A stretch of 64,000 nucleotides of DNA, taken from positions 62,001 through 126,000 of the forward strand of contig JADJYE010000035.1 of the NCBI GenBank assembly GCA_016719945.1, given 5' to 3'. The position numbers and the translations under genes were made by a program. The stretch is from Polyangiaceae bacterium. GTDB taxonomy: Bacteria > Myxococcota_A > Polyangia > Polyangiales > Polyangiaceae. This document shows positions 57,020-64,000 of this stretch, in pieces; positions within the stretch are counted from its first letter, which is position 1; each line of letters starts with the position of its first letter. The notes beneath the pieces were generated by a model. That model did no database searches. It saw only the letters and a program-made list of their open reading frames with translations, and was not told the DNA's origin.

Positions 57020-58326
57020 GCCCGCTCACCTCACACCGCTCGAGCTCGCTCCTCGCGGGCGTCCTCACGGCCGCCGCCGCCGCGAGCTCGACGGCGCGCG
57101 CCGAGCCGATCGACCCTGCCTTTCCGACCGTGGTCGTCGTCGGCATCCCCAACACGCCGGCCGTGGGGGAGCGGCTCGACCGCGAGCGCACGGGGCGCTC
57201 CAACGTGGCGATCCCGGCGCAGCTCAGCGAGGGGCTTCGGCGCAGCATCGGCGCGATCGGTCAGAGCCCCGTCGTCCACCCGGACGGGAGCTTCACCGTC
57301 GCGCTGACGAGCCCAGAGCTCATCCGCATCTCCAAGGACGGCTCCGACGTCGGGCGAACGTCGCTCGGTTCGTCGCCGGCCGTCCGCGCGCCCGTGCTCC
57401 TGCCGAATGGCTCCCTGGCCGTCCTCACGGGCGCGCCGAGCTTGGTGTTCGTGTCGACCACGGGCAAGGTCACCGCCACCATCGCGCTGCCCCGCGCGAC
57501 GTTCGGGGTGGTCCAACCGGGGATGGGCATGGCCGAGGGGGTCGCGTCGATCGTCGCGACCGAGGACGGCGCAGTGGTGGTCGCGGCCAACCGCTCCGTC
57601 ATCGAGCTCGACGCGAGCTCGAAGGTGAGGATGAAGGTCTCGCTCCCCGAGCGGCTCGTGTCGGACCTCCTCCCGCACCACGGCGGGTGGCTCGCCGTCA
57701 CCGAGGTTGGCAACGTCTACCGCATCGACCCACCCTCGGAGCCCCGTAAAATTGGCTCGCTCGGCTCGATCGTCCCCGGCACCGCCGCGCTCCTCGACGA
57801 CCGAACGCTCGTCGGGCAATCGCCGCCGAACCGCATCGTCGCGCTCGACCTCAAGTCGGGCTCACTGGTGACCCGCGTCGGCGACTCGATCTTCACCTTC
57901 TTCGACGCGCCTCCCTCCTTCGGAGTCGACGGTGGCGCGTGGGTCACGACCTCCGAGGGGTTCCTCGTCGGGTACGACGCGGCGGGCAACGAGGTCGCGC
58001 TCGCGGCCGCCGATCGTGGCGCGGCGCTCCTCACGCCGAGCTTCATGCCGGGCCCACGCTTCCCGCACCACTTCGGCGGGCCCGGGCCGATGAACGTCGC
58101 GCGCGTCCCGGTGCTCGTCGATCCCCTCGGGCGGGTCGCCTTCGCCCGGCCCAACGGGCGCGTCGGCGTGCGCAGCGAGAAGGGGCAGACGACGACGACC
58201 GACCGAGGTTGCGGGACGCCGCTCGCCCTGGTGCCCCTCGCAAAGGAGAGGGTCGTGCTCGCCTGTCGAGACGGCACGCTGGTGTTCTACGAGCCCCCGG
58301 CGGACGAGCCGGCCCCGAAGCCCTGA
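57016..58326 (+). CDS. Periplasmic PQQ/NHL-like beta-propeller protein
   Basis: 436 aa from GTG 57016, overlapping the kinase stop. Signal peptide SLLAGVLTAAAAASSTARAE. Repeated blades of the PQQ-like kind: SPVVHPDGSFTVALTSPELI, APVLLPNGSLAVLTGAPSLV, ASIVATEDGAVVVAANRSVI, GGWLAVTEVGNVYRIDPPSE. No catalytic residues are recognised. Translational coupling to the sensor kinase with PPC ectodomains suggests that it binds or presents a ligand to it; this is inference. Confidence 0.78.
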   Translation: MSPLTSHRSSSLLAGVLTAAAAASSTARAEPIDPAFPTVVVVGIPNTPAVGERLDRERTGRSNVAIPAQLSEGLRRSIGAIGQSPVVHPDGSFTVALTSPELIRISKDGSDVGRTSLGSSPAVRAPVLLPNGSLAVLTGAPSLVFVSTTGKVTATIALPRATFGVVQPGMGMAEGVASIVATEDGAVVVAANRSVIELDASSKVRMKVSLPERLVSDLLPHHGGWLAVTEVGNVYRIDPPSEPRKIGSLGSIVPGTAALLDDRTLVGQSPPNRIVALDLKSGSLVTRVGDSIFTFFDAPPSFGVDGGAWVTTSEGFLVGYDAAGNEVALAAADRGAALLTPSFMPGPRFPHHFGGPGPMNVARVPVLVDPLGRVAFARPNGRVGVRSEKGQTTTTDRGCGTPLALVPLAKERVVLACRDGTLVFYEPPADEPAPKP

Positions 58327-58333
58327 GCGCGCG

Positions 58334-58645
58334 CTACACGCCGCCCTTCTTGGCTTTGTCGATCCACACCCGGATCTCGCGCTCGATTACCTCGAGCGCC
58401 TTCGACTTGAACGGACGAAGCAGCAGCGGGACGGAGAGGTCGAGCGTGACCTCTCGCTCGTGGACGACGATGCTGCCCTTCAGGTCCATGCCCTTGACGG
58501 TGAACGCGGCGTCCGCCGCGTAGTCGCTCGTCCACGTCATCCGCGGCTTGTACTCGGCGTACTTGGCGGCGTAGGCGGCGAACGCCGCCGTGGTGGCTCG
58601 CTTGCCGAGATCGCGGCCGAGGTCGTGCGGAACACGGTGCTCCAT
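58334..58645 (-). CDS. Polyhydroxyalkanoic-acid-system (PHA granule) family small protein
   Basis: 103 aa from ATG 58645. HRVPHDLGRDLGKRATTAAF, RMTWTSDYAADAAFTVKGMD, LKGSIVVHEREVTLDLSVPL and LLLRPFKSKALEVIEREIRV match the PHA_gran_rgn family layout (N-terminal basic helix, two-strand sheet, C-terminal amphipathic helix), which is about 90-100 aa. Family members associate with polyhydroxyalkanoate granules or their regulation, but no PHA synthase gene lies in this window. Confidence 0.8.
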   Translation of the reverse strand: MEHRVPHDLGRDLGKRATTAAFAAYAAKYAEYKPRMTWTSDYAADAAFTVKGMDLKGSIVVHEREVTLDLSVPLLLRPFKSKALEVIEREIRVWIDKAKKGGV

Positions 58646-58747
58646 GCGGCCCTTGTCTCACGGGCTCGGGCGCCGCGGCAAGCTTCGGCTACGTCGCTCC
58701 GCCAGTGTTTTGCCCCGTCGTCTCCCACTTCGTCATAGTGCGCCGCC

Positions 58748-60364
58748 ATGCGCGCACCCCTCCTCATCGCCCTGTCGATCGGCCTGCTCGCCGCCTGCTC
58801 TTCCCACGACGCCTCCCGAGCCGTGTCCGGCCCTGCGGTCATCGAGGCAGGCTCGGAAGGTGAAGCGGAGTCTGCGGTCGCGTCCACGCCCGAGGCCGCC
58901 GGGCACGCGTCCCACGCCAGCTCCGCCGCGCCCGCCGCCGCGCCGGTCGACTCGCGCCCCCGAATCGGCGCCATCGGTCCGCACACCTGGATCTGGAAGA
59001 AGCCCGAGCGGACCGGCCTCGCTCTCGGCAAGATGCGCATCGGCACCACGGTCGTCCTCAAGTCGCCGGAGCCGATCGACGGACCGGGGTGCAAGGGGAA
59101 GTGGTACGCGATCGAGCCGCGCGGCCACGTCTGTGACGACGAGACCGCCACCCTCGACCTCGAGGACCCTTACTTCAAGGCGCTCGCGTTCTCCGCGCCG
59201 GCGAACGGGACCTGGCCCTACCGCTACGCACACTCGAACGGGGCGCCGATGTACAGCCGGGTGCCCACGCCCGCGGAGTGGGAGAAGGCGGAGCAAGGGT
59301 TCGGTCCCACGAACTCGTGGAAGACGCTCGGACAGTGGGTGGTCGGCCACGAAGAGAACATCGTCGATGACCCGATCAAGGCCACCGACGAAGTGCCCTA
59401 TTTCCTGAAGGACAACAAGCGCACCGTCCCGACCGGCAACTTCCACCCCGCGACGCTGGTGCTGAAGAAGATCCCCGCGGGCTCGATGCTCGCCTTCAGC
59501 AAGGCGTTCGAGGTCCACGGGCGCGTGTGGCTGCTCACCCCGGACGCGATGGTCGTCCCGGCCGATCGGGTGAGCGACATGAAGCGTACGAGCTTCAGGG
59601 CGGTCCACTTCTCCGAGACCGACATGCGTCTGCCCCTCGCCTGGAACCGCGCGAAGAAGCCGATCGCGAAGTACGAGCGAGACGGCGCGAAGTTCCGCGC
59701 CACGGCCGACACGCTCGCGCCCAAGACGCCGATCGAGATCACGGGCGACCCCATCAAGAAGGACGGCTGGGTCTACTACGAGCTCAAGAAGGAGCCTGGA
59801 AAGTACGTCGGCAAGAGCGAGGACCCGAACAAGCAGCTCGACATCGATCTCGTGATCACCCGCCCCGCGAGCAAGGTACCGAACGGGATCGGCGCCGACG
59901 AGAAGTGGCTCGAGGCCCGCATCGTCTCGGGCACGCTCACGGCTTACGAAGGCCTGACGCCGGTCATGACGACCCTGTTCTCGCCGGGCAAGGGCGGGCC
60001 CCCGCTCCCCGACTACAAGTTCCCCGAAGATCACTCGAAGTACGCGACGACTGCGCTCGGCACCTTCCCCCTCGAGTGGAAGGAGAAGGTCGCCACGATG
60101 TCGAACGAGAAGGGCGAGCCGAAGGTGCTCTGGTTCACCGACGTTCCGCACCAGCAGTACCTGAAGGCGCCGCTCGCCATGCACGTGACCTATTGGCACG
60201 AGGACTTCGGCAAGCGAAAGAGCGCCGAGTGCCTCAACGTCTCCCCGACCGACGGCGAGTGGCTGTTCGGCTGGACGCTGCCGCAGCTGCCCGAAGGTTG
60301 GAACGCCGTCGGCGCCGGCAACGGCAACGGCAAGAGCACGCCGGTCGTCGTGTCCGCCAACTGA
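58748..60364 (+). CDS. L,D-transpeptidase (YkuD-type) lipoprotein
   Basis: 538 aa from ATG 58748. Lipobox LLAACSSH after signal MRAPLLIALSIG. A linker is followed by a large N-terminal region (IGPHTWIWKKPERTGLALGK, MRIGTTVVLKSPE, which looks SH3-like) and a YkuD catalytic domain at the C-terminus: LGTFPLEWKEKVATM, FTDVPHQQYLKAPLAMHVTYWH and RKSAECLNVSPTDGEWLFGW. The active Cys is present, but the usual S-H-G-C reads S-A-E-C. These enzymes make 3-3 cross-links or attach lipoproteins to peptidoglycan. Loss of the His/Gly pair could lower activity or change the substrate. Confidence 0.88.
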   Translation: MRAPLLIALSIGLLAACSSHDASRAVSGPAVIEAGSEGEAESAVASTPEAAGHASHASSAAPAAAPVDSRPRIGAIGPHTWIWKKPERTGLALGKMRIGTTVVLKSPEPIDGPGCKGKWYAIEPRGHVCDDETATLDLEDPYFKALAFSAPANGTWPYRYAHSNGAPMYSRVPTPAEWEKAEQGFGPTNSWKTLGQWVVGHEENIVDDPIKATDEVPYFLKDNKRTVPTGNFHPATLVLKKIPAGSMLAFSKAFEVHGRVWLLTPDAMVVPADRVSDMKRTSFRAVHFSETDMRLPLAWNRAKKPIAKYERDGAKFRATADTLAPKTPIEITGDPIKKDGWVYYELKKEPGKYVGKSEDPNKQLDIDLVITRPASKVPNGIGADEKWLEARIVSGTLTAYEGLTPVMTTLFSPGKGGPPLPDYKFPEDHSKYATTALGTFPLEWKEKVATMSNEKGEPKVLWFTDVPHQQYLKAPLAMHVTYWHEDFGKRKSAECLNVSPTDGEWLFGWTLPQLPEGWNAVGAGNGNGKSTPVVVSAN

Positions 60365-60380
60365 GCGAGCGTCCGCGGAG

Positions 60381-61826
60381 CTACGCCTTGCGCACGTAGC
60401 TCCGCACGTTGCCGAGCACCGCGAACAGGCTCGCGTCGGTCGCCAGGATGGCCACCGGCGCGCCCCTGACGATCGTCTGGGCGCCGAAATGGGCCCCCTT
60501 GATCGTCGACACCGGTGCGCCGACCTTGCCGACCGCGAGGGCTTCGGGCAACGCCGAGCAGGTGTCGTTGTTCTCTGTCTCGAAGCGAGCGAGCTCCTGA
60601 GGCGGGATCGACAGCTCGCCGCGCTCCATCGCCAACCGCTGCAGGTGCATCACCTGGCCGATGATCTCGGCCTCGAGGCCGTGGTCGCGCTCGCCGACCG
60701 CGTCGATGAGCTTGGCCAGCAGCGTCCGCAGCTCCGCGCGCGCCGTCTCCTCGAGCTTCTTCACGTGGTCGCGCTGGCGCTCGGTGTGGAGCACCTGCAC
60801 GAACACGCTCGGGATCCGGTTGCTCGAGAGGATCTTCGCGCTCTTCGATGCGGTCGCCTCGGGTGGGTCACTCTTCGCCGCGAGGACGCTGGCTGGCGTC
60901 CCCTCCACGAGGGTGTTGCCGTCTGCGCGCGCCGCGCCCGCGACAGGGTCGAGGCCCGGCGCGGGCTCGGGGCGCGGCGGCGCGGGCCGCGCCGCGTCGG
61001 GAGCCCTCGCCTCGAGGGGCGCCGGCGCGCCCGGGCTGCTCGGCGGCGCCAGGACGAGCGCGCCCGGGGTCGCCGCGTCGTTGAGCGTCCTGTGCAGGCG
61101 GTAGAACGTCTCCTTGTTGCGGTCCCACTCCGGCCTCGCCTCGCGCGAGATCCTGATCTTGCGGACCGGCGAGGTCTTGATGCGCGTGCCCGAGACCGGG
61201 CGGTTCTTTCGGATCGCCTCGAGCAGCCCGAGCGTGCCCTCGGTCGGCAAGTGACCCGCGTAGATGCTCTGGTACACGTACCGCCGACGGAAGTTCTTCG
61301 CCTCGATCGGCGCCGACACGAGCAAGATCGACCCCGAGTAGGTGAGGATGACGGCGCTCTTGGCCTCCTCGGCGAGCAGCGTGGTGGTGTCCACGAAGCC
61401 GCTCTCCTCGGTGATCTGGTTCCAGAGCGCGTCCTGCTCGAGGTACTCGGCCGCCTTGACCTCGAACAGCGGGCGGTACTGGCGTTCGTACGGCACCCCC
61501 AAGATCTGCGAGAGCGCGAGCTTCTCGTCGTCGGTGAGCTCGTCGAGCGCCGTCCCGAACGCCGAGCGCCTGCTGTGCGGCTCGGGGTCATAGGCGTCAG
61601 CCTCGGCCACCAGCGCGTTGAAGTCCCGGCGCATCGACGAGAGCATCGATAGCGCGCGGGAGCGCTCTTCCCCCGGCAGGTCCTTGCGCGCCGCGTACCT
61701 CGCCCACTCGTGGATCCAGCCGTCGAGCGTGCTCGCGTACTCGAACATGCGCTCGCCGTTCGGGTGGTGGAGGAGCCTGTTCTTCAGCGCTTGAACACGC
61801 AGCGACGCCTTCGGCTCGGAGCCCAT
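60381..61826 (-). CDS. Uncharacterised conserved protein
   Basis: 481 aa from ATG 61826 (a TTG lies 18 bases upstream). Residues 1-230 are mainly helical (LRVQALKNRLLHHPNGERMF, ALDELTDDEKLALSQILGVP, QYRPLFEVKAAEYLEQDALW), with a beta segment AKSAVILTYSGSILLVSAPI. A Pro/Ala linker leads to a second helical part (AELRTLLAKLIDAVGERDHG, QVMHLQRLAMERGELSIPPQ) and a C-terminal hydrophobic stretch (QTIVRGAPVAILATDASLFA). No signal peptide. I do not recognise a family; the first half may be an enzyme-like domain. Gene order gives no clue. Confidence 0.55.
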   Translation of the reverse strand: MGSEPKASLRVQALKNRLLHHPNGERMFEYASTLDGWIHEWARYAARKDLPGEERSRALSMLSSMRRDFNALVAEADAYDPEPHSRRSAFGTALDELTDDEKLALSQILGVPYERQYRPLFEVKAAEYLEQDALWNQITEESGFVDTTTLLAEEAKSAVILTYSGSILLVSAPIEAKNFRRRYVYQSIYAGHLPTEGTLGLLEAIRKNRPVSGTRIKTSPVRKIRISREARPEWDRNKETFYRLHRTLNDAATPGALVLAPPSSPGAPAPLEARAPDAARPAPPRPEPAPGLDPVAGAARADGNTLVEGTPASVLAAKSDPPEATASKSAKILSSNRIPSVFVQVLHTERQRDHVKKLEETARAELRTLLAKLIDAVGERDHGLEAEIIGQVMHLQRLAMERGELSIPPQELARFETENNDTCSALPEALAVGKVGAPVSTIKGAHFGAQTIVRGAPVAILATDASLFAVLGNVRSYVRKA

Positions 61827-61863
61827 CGTGGACGATGGTAGCAAGGGTCTCGCCCGGCCGCGC

Positions 61864-62691
61864 TCACTCGCGGGAAAAGGAGCCGGGAGGGGCGGGGGGA
61901 GGGGCCCCGATCGGCGTCCGGTTGCGGATGATCTCCCGCACGCGCTGCGCTCGCTCGCTCTGCTCCTTGGGGACCGGGCTCAGGGGGGGCAGCGGCTGGC
62001 CTTCGAGGTCGGGCGCCGGGATGAGCACGGCGTGGTCGACGAGCACCTCGTAGTCGCCGAGCTCGATGTACATCCAATACGGCGAGCGCGATCCCTTGGC
62101 CTCGGCCTTGAGCTCGCACCACCCTGAGTCATCCGGTAGGTCCGCCGCCTGGAGCTTCTTCACGAAGCCGAAAGAGATCCCGTCGACCACCCAGGCGTCG
62201 GCGAGATCGCAGGGCTTGTCCTCGTCTTCGGGGAGCGGCTCGGCAGGCTTGAGCCAGATCGACGCGCGGTTGGGCGCTTCGCCCGCCGCGGAGGTGCCGC
62301 GCCCGAGCAGGGTCGTCTTCTTGGGCAGGCGCGCGCACCTCAGGCCGCTCTTGCACGTGCCACCCGTCTCGCTGAACAGCTCCTGGTCGGCGAAGCTCGG
62401 CTTGAACGCCATCCAGCCGAACTGGCCCGAGCCGGTGGAGAACGAGAGCTCGAAGTCACCATCGGCGAGCAGGTTGTCGACGGGGCTGCCGAAGGGGTTG
62501 CGCACGTAGACCTCGCGGACGCGCGGCCCGGAGGGCGGCGCGCCGCCCTCTCCCGCGTCGGGCGGCTCGACCACGTTGGTCGGCTCGCTCGGGACGGGGT
62601 TCACCCCCTCGTCGGCGCAGCCGGCGTTGAGCATGGCCGCAGCCAGCAGCCATCCAGCGGCGACCCGAGCCTCTGTTCGCGTGTGCTTCAC
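61864..62691 (-). CDS. Lipoprotein with carbohydrate-binding-like domain
   Basis: 275 aa from GTG 62691, overlapping the peptidase stop by GTGA. Signal RVAAGWLLAAAMLNAGC (lipobox NAGC). Acidic Gly/Pro spacer (VVEPPDAGEGGAPPSG) is followed by REVYVRNPFGSPVDNLLADG, DFELSFSTGSGQFGWMAFKP and TGGTCKSGLRCARLPKKTTL, resembling a jelly-roll carbohydrate-binding domain (residues ~60-230) with a disulfide Cys pair. The C-terminus is a charged tail. It is the second gene of a pair with the S41-type peptidase and may help anchor it to the cell wall. Function inferred from layout only. Confidence 0.65.
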   Translation of the reverse strand: MKHTRTEARVAAGWLLAAAMLNAGCADEGVNPVPSEPTNVVEPPDAGEGGAPPSGPRVREVYVRNPFGSPVDNLLADGDFELSFSTGSGQFGWMAFKPSFADQELFSETGGTCKSGLRCARLPKKTTLLGRGTSAAGEAPNRASIWLKPAEPLPEDEDKPCDLADAWVVDGISFGFVKKLQAADLPDDSGWCELKAEAKGSRSPYWMYIELGDYEVLVDHAVLIPAPDLEGQPLPPLSPVPKEQSERAQRVREIIRNRTPIGAPPPAPPGSFSRE

Positions 62692-64000
62692 GGCTTGAGC
62701 TCCTGCCGCACCCACGCGAGGGCGGCCTCGTGGATCGTGTCGATCCCGTTGACGAGGTCGGACTGCCTCTGTTGCACGATGAAGTCGGGGACCACGCCGC
62801 GGCCGATCAGGGACTCGCCCGAGACGGTGAGCGTGTCGCCTGACGCGAGCTGGAAGCTCAAGCCGCCCCAGTAGCTGAAATTGACGAAGGTCGAGAACGC
62901 GCCGGCGGTCGGGCCAGGGCCGAAGAGCTTCGTCTTGGGAGCGCCCTTCATGCCCTGCGGGAGATAGTCGGACGCCGAGCCGTCACGGTGGATGATGAGC
63001 GCGACCGGCAGCTGTGGATCGTGGTCGGGCGCGCCGATCGTGTACGGCTGCGGGTCGAGCCCCTCGAGGTAATTGGCGAGGCTCAGGCTCTCGCCGACCG
63101 TCTCCGGCCCGTTGAAGCCCGCGGAGAGGATGCCTGGAGGGAGGAACGCGTACACCTGCTGTGGCCGGACGAGCTGCGTCAGATACTCGGGAGCGTCGAT
63201 GGTCCCGCCGTTTCCGGCGCGGTGATCGAGGATCACGCCCCTCGCGCTGGCCTTCCAGTCGGCGACCGCGTCGCGGATCTGACCATTGACGTAGCCGTTG
63301 GGATCGCCGCCGCCATAGAGGGTGTCCCACACCATTCCGTGGATCTCCTCCTCGTCCGTGGTGCCTTCGATGCGGCCGCGGAAGAGGGTGTAGCGGGTCT
63401 GGTGGTTGTCGGGTGGGGAGGTCGGGCCGAGGTGATAGACCGGGCGGTTGTCGCAGTAGACGTCTGCGCCCCCGCCGTTCGCGCTCAGCTCCTTCACCTC
63501 GATCGTCTCGACGACGTCGGAGCAGGTGTCGGTGGCGGTGTCGCAGCGAATGACGCTGAAGCTCTTCGCGTACTGGAGGATGAGCCCGTAGCCGCCGAGG
63601 CCCTCGGCGAAGTCGGCGAACGAGGTGTCGTCGCACGCGACGTGGTAGCCCCAGTTCACGCCGATGAGGTTCCTCGCCCACGCGATCGGGTGCAGGCCGT
63701 CGACCGCCACCAGCCGGTCGCCGCGCCGCAGGCCCGCGTTGTCGGCGCCGCCGGTGTGGGAGACCAAGATGTCGGCGTAGAGAGGATCTTTCGGCAGGAC
63801 GTGTTGCGAGAGGTCGGCGTCGCCCTCGATGAAGCACACGTTCAGCCGCCCGCGCGGCTGCACCTGGTTGATGGGTCCTCGCGCGGAGGTGTGCCAGTCG
63901 TGGAGCTGGCGGACGGCCAAGGCCCAGCCGCTCCAGAACTGCCAGGCGGTCTTCGCGCTGCGCATCGCCTCGACCGTCTCGAGGGCCACCGGCATGTCGA
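62688..64000 (-). CDS. S41-like C-terminal processing peptidase/PDZ protein, cut by the window edge
   Basis: At least 435 residues; the frame is open through the right edge, so the true start lies outside. A PDZ-like segment (LVSHTGGADNAGLRRGDRLV, AVDGLHPIAWA) is followed by a tail-specific-protease-like core: QIRDAVADWKASARGVILDH, RAGNGGTIDAPEYLTQLVRP, KTKLFGPGPTAGAFSTFVNF. The last part resembles family S41 (LTVSGESLIGRGVVPDFIV, 'G-x-x-P-D'). The usual catalytic Ser in an 'S-S/A-x-x-x' loop is replaced by FGPGPTAGAFS, so activity is uncertain. It is followed by a coupled lipoprotein. Confidence 0.72.
   Translation of the reverse strand, partial: DMPVALETVEAMRSAKTAWQFWSGWALAVRQLHDWHTSARGPINQVQPRGRLNVCFIEGDADLSQHVLPKDPLYADILVSHTGGADNAGLRRGDRLVAVDGLHPIAWARNLIGVNWGYHVACDDTSFADFAEGLGGYGLILQYAKSFSVIRCDTATDTCSDVVETIEVKELSANGGGADVYCDNRPVYHLGPTSPPDNHQTRYTLFRGRIEGTTDEEEIHGMVWDTLYGGGDPNGYVNGQIRDAVADWKASARGVILDHRAGNGGTIDAPEYLTQLVRPQQVYAFLPPGILSAGFNGPETVGESLSLANYLEGLDPQPYTIGAPDHDPQLPVALIIHRDGSASDYLPQGMKGAPKTKLFGPGPTAGAFSTFVNFSYWGGLSFQLASGDTLTVSGESLIGRGVVPDFIVQQRQSDLVNGIDTIHEAALAWVRQELKP

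Noticed and set aside
1..64000. tRNA, rRNA, insertion sequence or prophage genes
   Set aside because: No gap is large enough for rRNA; the short gaps show no cloverleaf with a CCA-type end that I could recognise, and no transposase, integrase or phage structural protein motifs were seen.

Overview
The window is very GC-rich, densely coded DNA with almost no spacer and many ATGA or GTGA start/stop overlaps. It looks like a chromosomal segment from a myxobacterium (Myxococcota, Polyangia/Sorangium-like). Reasons: four Hanks-type Ser/Thr kinases plus a pseudokinase in 64 kb, Gly-rich lipoproteins, a MYXO-CTERM-type C-terminus (gene ending at 19105), HEAT-repeat fusions, a sphingosine-1-phosphate-lyase-like enzyme and DisA_N-like proteins. 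I see no rRNA, tRNA, CRISPR array, insertion sequence, phage gene or origin. No stretch over 300 bases lacks a gene; the longest gaps are about 100-170 bases. Layout. 1-3468: end of a probable cyclase, a LysM/FecR/barrel protein split by an in-frame TGA, a Ser/Thr kinase and a small receiver-like protein. 3534-8327 (minus): ferritin-like lipoprotein, SulP-STAS-cNMP transporter, small membrane protein, TetR. 8415-10127: CrtI/RetSat-type oxidoreductase, divergent from the TetR with two palindromes between them. 10087-15635 (minus): a tandem pair of DACNV/DisA_N-like proteins (one broken) and topA. 15778-19752: a four-gene overlapping cassette of propeller lipoprotein, diheme cytochrome c, MYXO-CTERM protein and lipoprotein. 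19784-24879: desaturase, hydrolase, deoC, YkgJ-type Cys-cluster protein, 5'-3' exonuclease. 24944-26967: a fused propeller-diheme protein. 26964-29025 (minus): PEGA-like protein, repeat lipoprotein, nudC. 29138-32837: gshA, pseudokinase, Pro/Gly-rich membrane protein. 32848-34458 (minus): HEAT-THUMP methyltransferase. 34547-43064: molybdenum-hydroxylase island (XdhC, MocA-like protein, then the three xanthine dehydrogenase-type subunits) enclosing a kinase, a Cys-motif protein and a TPR-like protein. 43065-46847 (minus): PLP decarboxylase, TetR, GNAT-like protein. 46964-51528: broken kinase, propeller lipoprotein, TerB-like protein. 51628-58326: tail-anchored protein, then a zinc-ribbon protein/sensor kinase/propeller operon. 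58334-64000: PHA-granule-type small protein, L,D-transpeptidase, uncharacterised protein, lipoprotein, partial S41-type peptidase. How the genes work together: most belong to envelope biology (lipoproteins, c-type haem proteins, propellers, transpeptidase) with kinases embedded among them, plus one complete Mo-hydroxylase unit with its maturation factors. A feature running through the whole window is that at least five otherwise ordinary genes are broken in a way that adding one G/C to a short G/C run repairs; in one of them (the second DisA_N-like copy) three such insertions restore exactly the 432 codons of its intact neighbour. This points to homopolymer under-calling in the assembly at least as much as to real gene decay, so the pseudogene calls here should be read with that in mind.
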